The notes below the pieces were generated by a model. It had not been told where the DNA came from. It did not search any database and worked only from the letters and a program-made list of their open reading frames with translations. Positions 31,569-39,581 of a stretch of 47,208 nt of DNA are shown here, piece after piece; positions within the stretch are counted from its first letter, which is position 1, and every line of letters starts with the position of its first letter. The DNA comes from Flavobacteriaceae bacterium (GTDB lineage: Bacteria; Bacteroidota; Bacteroidia; Flavobacteriales; Flavobacteriaceae): NCBI GenBank assembly GCA_003564185.1, contig PXFS01000091.1, positions 1 through 47,208 of the forward strand, read 5' to 3'. The position numbers and the translations under genes were made by a program.

Positions 31569-33389
31569 ATGACCTATTTTAAAAAAATACTTCGCTTTGC
31601 GAAACCTTATAAAACTTATGCTATTTTAAATATTATTGCCAATGTTTTGTACGCCTTATTTAGTACTTTGGCAATGTTGTCACTTTTCCCAATGTTAAAA
31701 GTTCTTTTTGAAGATAAAAAAGCTGTAGAGTTAAAACCAACTTGGGAAGGGCTTTCTAATGCAAAAGATTATGTAGAAGATTACCTTAATTTTTTTATTA
31801 CTCAAAAAGCAGAAGAAGGAGCTGACGTATTAATCTATATGGTAGTTTTAATCATTACTATGTTTCTACTTAAAAACTTCTTTAATTATTTAGCTATGTT
31901 TTTCATTACTTTCTTAAGAAATGGAGTCTTAAAAGACATAAGAAACGCTTTATATAAAAAAACAGTAGAACTTCCTTTATCGCATTATTCAGAAAAGAAA
32001 AAAGGGGATACAATTGCAAGAATTACAGGTGATGTGCTTGAAGTACAACATTCTTTTTTGTCTATTTTAGAGTTGATTGTAAGGGAGCCATTAACCATCA
32101 TTTTCACCATTGTAGCCATGTTAGCCATCAGTTGGAAACTCACTTTATTCGTGTTCATTTTTATACCGATTTCAGGTTTTATTATTTCAAGAATTGGTAA
32201 ATCTTTAAAGAAGAAATCAGATCGCGTTCAAGAAGAACAAGGACTTTTTCTTTCTATTTTAGAAGAGACTTTGGGAGGTTTAAAAATCATAAAAGGTTTT
32301 AATGCGGAGAAAAAGTTTAATCAACGATTTCAAGATTCAACCAATAAATACTATGATTTTTCTAACAAATTGTTGAATAGGCAAAATTTAGCTTCTCCAA
32401 CTTCAGAATTTTTAGGCATTGGCGTTATTGCTATTTTACTTTGGTACGGAGGGCAGATGGTTTTGGTGGATGAAAGTTTAGATGCTTCGCTTTTTATTGC
32501 TTACATGGGGCTTTCTTACCAGATTTTAACTCCTGCAAAAGCTATTTCCAAAGCTTCCTATAGCGTGAAAAAAGGAAATGCCGCTGCAGACCGAATTCTT
32601 CAAGTTCTGGAAACTCAAAATGAAATTGAAGACGCTCCAAATGCAAAAGAAAAATCTGATTTTACATCTTCAATTGAAATTGATAATATCAGTTTTGCCT
32701 ACGAAGAAAAATTTGTATTAAAAGATTTTAGTCTTACCGTTCAAAAAGGAAAAACCGTTGCTTTGGTAGGGCAGTCGGGTAGTGGTAAATCAACTATTGC
32801 TAACTTGCTTACTCGCTTTTACGATATCCAAAAAGGAGAAATAAAAATTGATGGGGATAATATCAAATCACTTACTCAGGCTTCTTTACGACAATTAATG
32901 GGATTGGTTACTCAAGATTCTATTTTATTTAATGATAGCATTCGTGAAAACTTGCTTATTGGAAAAGAAGATGCTACCGAAGAAGAACTCTTGGATGCTT
33001 TAAAAGTAGCAAATGCTTTCGATTTTGTGATGGAGTTACCGCAGGGAATACACACTAACGTAGGAGATAGTGGTGGAAAATTAAGCGGTGGTCAGAAGCA
33101 AAGAATTTCAATTGCACGCGCTGTTTTGAAAAATCCACCAATTATGATTTTGGATGAGGCTACTTCGGCTTTAGATACAGAAAGTGAAAAGTTAGTGCAA
33201 AAAGCACTTGAAAATATGATGAAGAATAGAACTTCTGTAGTGATTGCACACAGACTTTCAACCATTCAATCTGCCGATCAAATCGTGGTAATGCATCAAG
33301 GTGAAATGGTAGAACAAGGAACACATGACGAGTTAATGCTTCAAAATGGAACTTACAGAAAGCTTGTTGAAATGCAGTCTTTTGAATAA
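31569..33389 (+). CDS. ABC exporter, fused membrane and ATPase domains (MsbA-like)
   Basis: A 606-residue half-transporter that works as a homodimer or pair. An N-terminal six-helix export domain (about 15-335) is joined to an ATPase: Walker A GQSGSGKST (401-409), Q-loop VTQDSILF, signature LSGGQKQR (near 507), Walker B IMILDEATSALD and the H-loop IAHRLST. The family includes lipid flippases (MsbA) and multidrug exporters, so lipid A-core transport is possible but not shown. It is preceded by about 220 bp of AT-rich DNA and followed by a weak hairpin, then the ECF sigma gene. Confidence 0.93.
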   Translation: MTYFKKILRFAKPYKTYAILNIIANVLYALFSTLAMLSLFPMLKVLFEDKKAVELKPTWEGLSNAKDYVEDYLNFFITQKAEEGADVLIYMVVLIITMFLLKNFFNYLAMFFITFLRNGVLKDIRNALYKKTVELPLSHYSEKKKGDTIARITGDVLEVQHSFLSILELIVREPLTIIFTIVAMLAISWKLTLFVFIFIPISGFIISRIGKSLKKKSDRVQEEQGLFLSILEETLGGLKIIKGFNAEKKFNQRFQDSTNKYYDFSNKLLNRQNLASPTSEFLGIGVIAILLWYGGQMVLVDESLDASLFIAYMGLSYQILTPAKAISKASYSVKKGNAAADRILQVLETQNEIEDAPNAKEKSDFTSSIEIDNISFAYEEKFVLKDFSLTVQKGKTVALVGQSGSGKSTIANLLTRFYDIQKGEIKIDGDNIKSLTQASLRQLMGLVTQDSILFNDSIRENLLIGKEDATEEELLDALKVANAFDFVMELPQGIHTNVGDSGGKLSGGQKQRISIARAVLKNPPIMILDEATSALDTESEKLVQKALENMMKNRTSVVIAHRLSTIQSADQIVVMHQGEMVEQGTHDELMLQNGTYRKLVEMQSFE

Positions 33390-33459
33390 TTAAAGATAGT
33401 ATAAATGAGTTTCATTTATCTTATTTAACCTTACATTTACCCATTAAATTTAGTATCTC

Positions 33460-33978
33460 TTGAAAGAAGATGAATTAGTTAAGAAGTTACAAGATAAAGC
33501 TTTTAAAAATGAGGCTTTTGAAGAACTGCTTAACCAATACAAAGAACGTTTGTATTGGCATATTCGTTCTATGCTGAAATCTCATGAAGATACTGATGAT
33601 GTGCTTCAAAATGTGTTCATCAAAATTTATAAGAATATAGATAAATTTAAAGGAAACTCCAAGTTGTATTCTTGGATGTACAGGATTGCTACTAACGAAA
33701 GCATAACTTTTTTGAACAAGCGTGCAAAGCGACTACAAATTTCTGATGAGGAGTTGCAAAACAAAATGATCAACGATTTAAAAAGTGATGTGTATTTTGA
33801 AGGAACAGAAATTCAATTAAAACTTCAAGAAGCTATTGCTTTACTTCCAAATAAACAACAGCAAGTTTTTAATATGAAGTATTTTCAGAACCTTAAATAT
33901 AAGGAAATGGCTGAAATTTTAGATACTAGTGAAGGTGCTTTGAAAGCCAGTTATCATCACGCAACAAAAAAAAATTGA
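33460..33978 (+). CDS. ECF-type RNA polymerase sigma factor with C-terminal frameshift
   Basis: A 172-residue sigma-70 family (ECF) protein: region 2 contains HEDTDDVLQNVFIKIYKNID and LYSWMYRIATNESI, and region 4 contains ALLPNKQQQVFNMKYFQNLKYKEMAEIL and SEGALKASYHHATKK. The frame ends right after a run of nine A (33966-33974). With eight A it would read on as HATKKIEEFLKSD and stop at 34000, which is the expected family ending. So the last residues are altered by an indel, a sequencing error, or slippage on the A run. The start is TTG. Next come an anti-sigma-like gene and a periplasmic sensor. Confidence 0.88.
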   Translation: MKEDELVKKLQDKAFKNEAFEELLNQYKERLYWHIRSMLKSHEDTDDVLQNVFIKIYKNIDKFKGNSKLYSWMYRIATNESITFLNKRAKRLQISDEELQNKMINDLKSDVYFEGTEIQLKLQEAIALLPNKQQQVFNMKYFQNLKYKEMAEILDTSEGALKASYHHATKKN

Positions 33979-34032
33979 AGAATTTTTAAAATCAGATTAA
34001 ACTTTTTGTTCTTAAATTCGTCTTATTAATGT

Positions 34033-34560
34033 ATGAAAAGTAAAAATAAAATAGCAACAGGATTTAAAATTCCTCCAAATTATTTTCAAAATTTTAATCA
34101 AAATTTGAAAGATAAAATGGAAAATGAAACTCTTATCCCAAAGGATAACGGCTTTAAAGTTCCTGAGAATTATTTTGAAAATTTCAATGCTGAAGTAATT
34201 AAAAAGCTGAATGAAGAAAATTCCGAAATCACAAAAGAAACTAAAGTTATAAATTTAAGGTATTGGATGACTTCTGCTGCTGCAGTTTTAGTTGTCATAG
34301 GAACTTTTTGGTTTTTCAATCTCTCTAAAGAATCAAAACCTAGTTCAGCTAATGGAATGGTTTTTGAAAATTTAGATCAAAGTTTAATTAATCTCTATGT
34401 AGAAGATTATATTTTACCTTATGATGATTTGTCTTTTGATCTTTACAACGAATTTCAAGTTAATGATATTGCTGAACTTGACTTGATGGAAGTTGATCAA
34501 CAAAACATATTAAATTATTTTGAAGACGATTTATACGATGCTGATTTTTTAAACGAATAA
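34033..34560 (+). CDS. Anti-sigma-factor-like single-pass membrane protein
   Basis: A 175-residue protein with one transmembrane helix (about 78-97: MTSAAAVLVVIGTFWFF). The cytoplasmic N-terminus contains a duplicated motif, GFKIPPNYFQNFNQNLKDKM (10-29) and GFKVPENYFENFNAEVIKKL (39-58). The periplasmic tail is acidic. Position between an ECF sigma gene and a periplasmic sensor gene, and a GxKxPxxYF motif common near flavobacterial sigma factors, suggest it binds and inhibits the sigma factor. No zinc-binding HxxxCxxC motif is present, so this is not a ZAS-type anti-sigma. Confidence 0.7.
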   Translation: MKSKNKIATGFKIPPNYFQNFNQNLKDKMENETLIPKDNGFKVPENYFENFNAEVIKKLNEENSEITKETKVINLRYWMTSAAAVLVVIGTFWFFNLSKESKPSSANGMVFENLDQSLINLYVEDYILPYDDLSFDLYNEFQVNDIAELDLMEVDQQNILNYFEDDLYDADFLNE

Positions 34561-34561
34561 A

Positions 34562-34987
34562 ATGAAAAATCTATTATTACTTATTGGATTATTTTTTACG
34601 AGCTCTTTTTTTGCTCAAGATGATGAACAGATACATGCTTTAAAAGTATCTTATTTCACTTCTGAACTAAATTTGAGTAGTACTGAAGCAGAACGATTTT
34701 GGCCTGTTTATAATCGAAATACAGAAAAATATAATCAACTTAAAGATGGAGTTTGGTCAAGTATTAAAGAACGTCTTGACCGAATTGACGAGCTTAACGA
34801 TAAAGAATCTGATCAACTTTTGGAAGATTATACCAATTACCATAATCAGCGATTATCTTACCGACTTGAGTTTATTGATGAGCTAAAAACAGTGATTTCA
34901 TCAAAAAAAATAATGAAGCTAAAAAAAGCTGAATATAATTTTAATAAAAAATTATTGAAGCAATACCGAAGCAAGAAAGAGGATTAG
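34562..34987 (+). CDS. Periplasmic 'sensor of ECF-type sigma factor' protein
   Basis: A 141-residue protein with a signal peptide (1 to about 18, ending SFFAQ) and an all-helical body (LKVSYFTSELNLSSTEAERFWPVYNRN, then LDRIDELNDKESDQLLEDYTNY, then LEFIDELKTVISSKKIMKLKKAEYNFNKK). This matches flavobacterial proteins found next to ECF sigma genes and resembles Spy/CpxP-like helical periplasmic proteins. It starts 1 nt after the anti-sigma gene. It probably passes an envelope signal to the anti-sigma protein. The signal is unknown. Confidence 0.8.
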   Translation: MKNLLLLIGLFFTSSFFAQDDEQIHALKVSYFTSELNLSSTEAERFWPVYNRNTEKYNQLKDGVWSSIKERLDRIDELNDKESDQLLEDYTNYHNQRLSYRLEFIDELKTVISSKKIMKLKKAEYNFNKKLLKQYRSKKED

Positions 34988-35506
34988 CTAAATTTTTTAC
35001 TTGTAATGTTTTTAGCGAATAATCTATGGATCTACATTTTTAAAAAAGAAATGACTATCAATACCTTGTTTTGAGTTTAAATCTTTAGTCCAGTGCAGTA
35101 TGAGTTCAGAAACATTTATATCTCGACTCCGCTCAATGCTAAAACATTACTATAGCCTTGATTAACTATAGACTAAATATTACGTAGTATTAAGGAGCTA
35201 CCATTTCCATTTTTATAACAACTGATTTCAATACCTAGTTTCAAGTTCGAGCTCTTCGACCATTGCTAAGGACAGGCTAAGTCAATATACATCCATGCAT
35301 CTTAGGAGTTTATCCTGATTTAAATTAAAGCATTCGATGCTAAACTATGCTAGAAATGAGATCAATTATTAAATATAATTTGCATAATTTTCAAGAATAA
35401 TAAAATAATTAGCATAGTTTTATTTCAAAAAAACCAGGAATTGAATAATCCTAAATAGATATTGAATATTTCATTAGATTGAACTAAATTTGATTTATTT
35501 AAATCA
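34988..35506. other. Intergenic region with degenerate repeats
   Basis: No coding frame. Two degenerate segments about 170 bp apart share TCAATACCTTGTTTTGAGTT (35058-35077) and TCAATACCTAGTTTCAAGTT (35228-35247), 17 of 20 identical. Motifs such as CTCGACTCCGCTCAATGCT (35128-35146) resemble decayed intergenic repeats seen in flavobacteria. No promoter match was found close to the gene at 35507. Confidence 0.5.
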
Positions 35507-36085
35507 ATGAAAACTAAATTACTTCAGCTTAGCTTACTATTTTTATTTTTTACGCTCTCACTTCAAGCGCAACGTGCAGAAGGAATAGGAGGGATAGTTA
35601 ACTTAGAGCGGCATCAGTTTACCTTAGGTACGGGATTTAATTACGAATTAGGTGTGTTAAGGAATCTGAGTATTTCAGTTGGTTTATCGCCTACATTAGG
35701 CGTCCTTGATCATGGAAGCATGTTTGGACTGGCTTGGAATACGCGAATTCGTTATTACCATAACTTCAAAGAAAGAATTGATGCAAACAAAAAAGTTACC
35801 GGCAATTCTGCAAATTATTTTGGTCCGGCGGCTTCATTTTTTTGGGAGCCTTTACTCTTAACCCATAATTTAGAGGGAGATAAGGAATTTTCATTAGCTT
35901 TTTATGGTGGTTATTATGGATTTCAACGAACCAGTAAACAAGGACTTAATTATAGCCTTGAAGGGGGACTAGGGTTTTTTCATGCAACGGCTACTCAAGC
36001 TGGTTATGGTGGAATATTAAGTTTTACCGTTGGTTGGGCAGTAACAAGGCAAGGTAGGAATGAACCTAAAATTTATTTAGATTAA
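35507..36085 (+). CDS. Outer-membrane-like beta-barrel protein
   Basis: A 192-residue protein with a signal peptide (1 to about 21, SLQAQ). The body has alternating beta strands (HQFTLGTGFNYELGV, LSISVGLSPTLGV, WNTRIRYYHNF, ASFFWEPLL, FSLAFYGGYYGF, ILSFTVGWAV) consistent with a small barrel. I recognise no named family. It follows about 500 bp of repeat-like intergenic DNA and ends before a strong terminator. Confidence 0.6.
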   Translation: MKTKLLQLSLLFLFFTLSLQAQRAEGIGGIVNLERHQFTLGTGFNYELGVLRNLSISVGLSPTLGVLDHGSMFGLAWNTRIRYYHNFKERIDANKKVTGNSANYFGPAASFFWEPLLLTHNLEGDKEFSLAFYGGYYGFQRTSKQGLNYSLEGGLGFFHATATQAGYGGILSFTVGWAVTRQGRNEPKIYLD

Positions 36086-36110
36086 TCCAATTCACTAGAA
36101 ATGAATGAAG

Positions 36111-36145
36111 AATAAATATCCAACTTCAAAAGTTGGATATTTATT
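36111..36145. terminator. Perfect 16-bp terminator between convergent genes
   Basis: AATAAATATCCAACTT (36111-36126) and AAGTTGGATATTTATT (36130-36145) are perfect arms around CAA. It lies between the barrel gene and the phosphohexomutase gene and likely ends both. Confidence 0.8.
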
Positions 36146-36166
36146 AGTGTAGTAAAAAACAAATGT

Positions 36167-37888
36167 TTATTCGTTTACGCCAAACTCTTTTAGAATCGAC
36201 TTAATTTTATCAATTGCTTGGGTTTGTCTTTGAGCAAAATCTTCTTCCTTAGAGAAAGATTCGTTGATACTTACATAAAATTTTATTTTAGGTTCAGTAC
36301 CACTTGGTCTTGCGGCTACTTTTGTTCCATTTTCTGTATAGTAAATCAATACATTTGATTTAGGAATAGCAATGGATTTAGTTTTGTTATTTTGTAAGTC
36401 TTTAGCTTCAGAAGTGCTATAATCTTCAATCAGTACTACTTTTTCACCATTTATTTCGTTTAAAGGATGTTCTCTTAAATCAATCATTTTTTGTTTGATT
36501 TCTTCAGCACCAGCTAAACCTTTTTTCACTAAAGAAACCAAATACTCTTGGTAAAAGCCGTAAGTTTGGTAAATTTCGATTAATTTTTGGTAGAGTGTTT
36601 TTCCTTTCGCTTTTAATTCAGCCGCCATTTCACAGGTTAGTAAGATAGCCGAATTAGCATCTTTGTCTCTAACTACATCAGAAACCATATAGCCAAAACT
36701 CTCTTCACCACCGCCAATGTAATTCAACCCAGGATGGTCTTTGATTAGTTTTGCAATCCATTTGAAACCTGTGAGAGCTTCTTTGTAAATCACTCCGTAA
36801 TCTTCTGCTAAAACTTTCATTAATGGAGTAGAAACAATGGTAGAAGCAACAAATTCTTTACCTGTAATTTTGTTTGCTTTTTTCCATTTTTTAAGCAGAA
36901 ACCAAGTCATTAAAATCATGGTTTGGTTACCATTCAATAATTGAATTTTCCCGTCTAAATCTCGTACGGCAATGCCAAGTCGATCACTATCTGGGTCTGT
37001 ACCAATAACAATGTCACTATTTTCCTTATTCGCTAATTGAATAGCCATTTCAAGGGCCTCAGGTTCTTCCGGGTTAGGCGATTTTACAGTGGGAAAATTT
37101 CCATCAGGGGTAGCTTGTTCATCAACAATATGCACTTGACTAAAACCTGCTTTTTCAAACATTTTTGGAACAGTAGTTATAGAAGTACCGTGGAGCGAAG
37201 TAAAGCAAATATTGAGGTTTTTGCGGTCTTCTTGACTGGCATCAAAGGTGCTTATTTTAATAATTTGATCAATATATTCTTGGTCAATTTTTTCGTCTAA
37301 AATTTCAATTAACTCTTCGTTACCATCAAATTTAATCTCTTCGTATTTTAAGTTTTCAATCTCTTGAATAATTTCTGCATCTTGTGGCGGGACCAATTGT
37401 CCGCCATCTTTCCAATATACTTTATAACCATTGTATTCAGGTGGGTTATGACTAGCAGTAAGCACAATGCCACAGGTACAATTTAAAGCTCTTACGCTGT
37501 AAGATAGTAGGGGAGTAGGCCTTAATTCTGGAAACAAGTAGACTTTGATTTGATTCGCGGCAAACACATTTGCAACTACTCTTGCTAGTGTATCACTGTT
37601 TGTTCTACAATCGTATGCAATAGCTACAGAATGCTCTTCACTAGGCATGGTTTTATGTAAGTAATTAGCAATTCCTTGCGTGTTTTTACCAAGCGTGTAT
37701 TTATTAATACGGTTTGTTCCAACCCCCATAATACCTCGCATTCCCCCAGTTCCAAAAGAAAGATTCTGGTAAAAACTCTCTTCCAGATTATTAGAGCCTT
37801 CATCAATAAGTTGTTGAACTTCTTTTTTTGTTTTATCGTCAAAAAAAGCACTCATCCAATACTGAGCTTTTTTAAGTATATCTTCCAT
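36167..37888 (-). CDS. Phospho-sugar mutase (phosphoglucomutase/phosphomannomutase family)
   Basis: A 573-residue alpha-D-phosphohexomutase that moves phosphate between C1 and C6 of a sugar. The phosphoserine loop is TASHNPPEYNGYK with S146. Mg binding is at GTDPDSDRLGIAV. The sugar-binding loop is GGGEESFGYM and the phosphate-binding loop is RPSGTEPKIKFY. The length fits the longer group that acts mainly on glucose 1-phosphate/6-phosphate, but mannose cannot be excluded. It is the last gene of an operon behind the GT2 and DUF4199 genes (spacing 6 and 2 nt), so it may supply sugar nucleotides for their product. Confidence 0.92.
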   Translation of the reverse strand: MEDILKKAQYWMSAFFDDKTKKEVQQLIDEGSNNLEESFYQNLSFGTGGMRGIMGVGTNRINKYTLGKNTQGIANYLHKTMPSEEHSVAIAYDCRTNSDTLARVVANVFAANQIKVYLFPELRPTPLLSYSVRALNCTCGIVLTASHNPPEYNGYKVYWKDGGQLVPPQDAEIIQEIENLKYEEIKFDGNEELIEILDEKIDQEYIDQIIKISTFDASQEDRKNLNICFTSLHGTSITTVPKMFEKAGFSQVHIVDEQATPDGNFPTVKSPNPEEPEALEMAIQLANKENSDIVIGTDPDSDRLGIAVRDLDGKIQLLNGNQTMILMTWFLLKKWKKANKITGKEFVASTIVSTPLMKVLAEDYGVIYKEALTGFKWIAKLIKDHPGLNYIGGGEESFGYMVSDVVRDKDANSAILLTCEMAAELKAKGKTLYQKLIEIYQTYGFYQEYLVSLVKKGLAGAEEIKQKMIDLREHPLNEINGEKVVLIEDYSTSEAKDLQNNKTKSIAIPKSNVLIYYTENGTKVAARPSGTEPKIKFYVSINESFSKEEDFAQRQTQAIDKIKSILKEFGVNE

Positions 37889-37894
37889 AAGGTA

Positions 37895-38860
37895 TTAATT
37901 TTCAATTTTAATAGAACTTGATTTAATTTTATATCGCTGACTTTGGTGGTCTATTTTTAAGATTAGTTCGCCTAGAAAACCAGCAATAAAGAGTAAAACT
38001 CCTATAATCATTGCAGTTAAAGCAATGTAAAACCAAGGATTATCCGTAACTAAGATAGCCCTTTGATTATTCCATAGTTTATAAAGTTTTGAAATGCCAA
38101 TCCAAGCAGAAGCCAAAAACCCAATAATAAACATTAGCCCCCCTAAAGAGCCAAAAAAATGCATGGGCCTTTTACCAAATTTAGTAAAAAACCAAACACT
38201 AATTAAGTCAAGAAATCCATGAAGAAAGCGTTCAGGTCCAAACTTTGTTGTACCGTATTTTCTGGCTTGATGCTTTACCCCTTTTTCTCCAATTTTGTCA
38301 AAGCCTTCATTTTTTGCTAAAATGGGGATATATCTATGCATGGCTCCTTTTACATCAATACACTTAATCACTTCTTTTTTGTAAGCTTTTAGTCCACAAT
38401 TGAAGTCGTGAAGATGAATTCCTGAAGTCCAACTAGCTACCTTATTAAAAAGTTTAGAGGGTAAGTTTTTAGTGAGTACATCATCATGTCTTACTTTTTT
38501 CCATCCTGAAATTAAATCGTAGTTATCTTCAGTAATCATTCGATATAGCCTAGGAATTTCTTCTGGACTGTCCTGCAAATCGGCATCCATAGTAATAACA
38601 ACTTCACCTGAAGCAACTTTAAAGCCTGCGTTTAGCGCTTGTGATTTTCCGTAATTTTTTAAAAAATGAATAACATGAATAAATTCGTTGGTTTCAGTAA
38701 GCTGGTTTAAAATATTTTCTGATTGGTCTTTACTTCCATCATTAATAAAAATAATTTCAAATGAAAATTGATATTCTGTCATTACTTTCAAAATCCATTC
38801 AACTAATTCTTGAATGGATTCTTCTTCATTAAATAAAGGAATAACAACAGAAATTTGCAT
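37895..38860 (-). CDS. Family 2 glycosyltransferase, GtrB/DPM1-like with membrane tail
   Basis: A 321-residue enzyme. The GT-A domain has VVIPLFNEEESIQELV (5-20) and the metal-binding motif DADLQD (92-97); two transmembrane helices lie at about 235-255 and 272-295. This layout is shared by GtrB-type enzymes that load a sugar onto undecaprenyl or dolichyl phosphate on the cytoplasmic face. The probable donor is UDP-glucose or GDP-mannose. It sits between DUF4199 and phosphohexomutase genes with 2 and 6 nt gaps. Confidence 0.9.
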   Translation of the reverse strand: MQISVVIPLFNEEESIQELVEWILKVMTEYQFSFEIIFINDGSKDQSENILNQLTETNEFIHVIHFLKNYGKSQALNAGFKVASGEVVITMDADLQDSPEEIPRLYRMITEDNYDLISGWKKVRHDDVLTKNLPSKLFNKVASWTSGIHLHDFNCGLKAYKKEVIKCIDVKGAMHRYIPILAKNEGFDKIGEKGVKHQARKYGTTKFGPERFLHGFLDLISVWFFTKFGKRPMHFFGSLGGLMFIIGFLASAWIGISKLYKLWNNQRAILVTDNPWFYIALTAMIIGVLLFIAGFLGELILKIDHQSQRYKIKSSSIKIEN

Positions 38861-38862
38861 AT

Positions 38863-39387
38863 TTAGTACTCTTGCTGATTATTTTTAAAGATTAAGCCTA
38901 GCACCAATCCAATAATAAATGACTTAAGCATTTCGCCAAATAAGGCTAAAGTAGCCAACGTAAATGGAGAAGTAAAAATTTCAATTCCTTTATAAGCCAC
39001 CTCTTTTTCTTCAGCACTTACTTCGCCACTTTCAGCAAAAGTTCGTTCAACTTCTTCTAAGGCAGTTTCTTTCATAGTTTCAATGAAACTTGGATCGATA
39101 ATTGTATAGTGCATATATTGATATACAGCAAAGGTTAGCCCACCAATCACGCCTGTTATTACTCCAATTTTCATTGCGCTAGAAAGTGTAAGAATACCAT
39201 TTTTGTTTTTAAAATCAGTTATTGCATAATATAATAATCCAATAAGTATTACTAGACTTAAAATTGATAAAACTGTGCTTAGGTTGTCACCAATTATGTA
39301 TGTTAAAAGCAAAACAAGAATTAGTACTCCACCGTAAATTACACCTGTGTTTATGCCAAACTTTTTTTCTGAAATTTGATTTTCCAT
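38863..39387 (-). CDS. DUF4199 family membrane protein
   Basis: A 174-residue protein with four hydrophobic helices and a short polar linker between helices 3 and 4 containing SGEVSAEEKE. It begins with ISEKKFGINTGVIYGG and ends GLVLGLIFKNN, a DUF4199 layout confined to Bacteroidota and often found next to a GT2 gene. It is the first gene of the operon. Function unknown. Confidence 0.85.
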   Translation of the reverse strand: MENQISEKKFGINTGVIYGGVLILVLLLTYIIGDNLSTVLSILSLVILIGLLYYAITDFKNKNGILTLSSAMKIGVITGVIGGLTFAVYQYMHYTIIDPSFIETMKETALEEVERTFAESGEVSAEEKEVAYKGIEIFTSPFTLATLALFGEMLKSFIIGLVLGLIFKNNQQEY

Positions 39388-39547
39388 TGTTTACAATTTA
39401 ATTTGCTAAAATAAGCGTTTTATTTTTATTGTTCTTTTGAATAAGTCGAATTTATTGACCTTTTGTTACACATTTATTTTTGAGAAGTTGTTCTTTAAAA
39501 GATTCTTTTCAATTAACAATTAGCAACTTATTATAATCGCCTTTACT

Positions 39548-39555
39548 TATATTTG
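39548..39555 (+). promoter_or_regulatory. -7 promoter element for the ABC-F gene
   Basis: TATATTTG matches TAnnTTTG and lies 26 nt before the TTG start at 39582. No TTG is seen 19-21 nt upstream of it. Confidence 0.5.
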
Positions 39556-39581
39556 CAATTTATAAATTTAAATTTTAAGTA

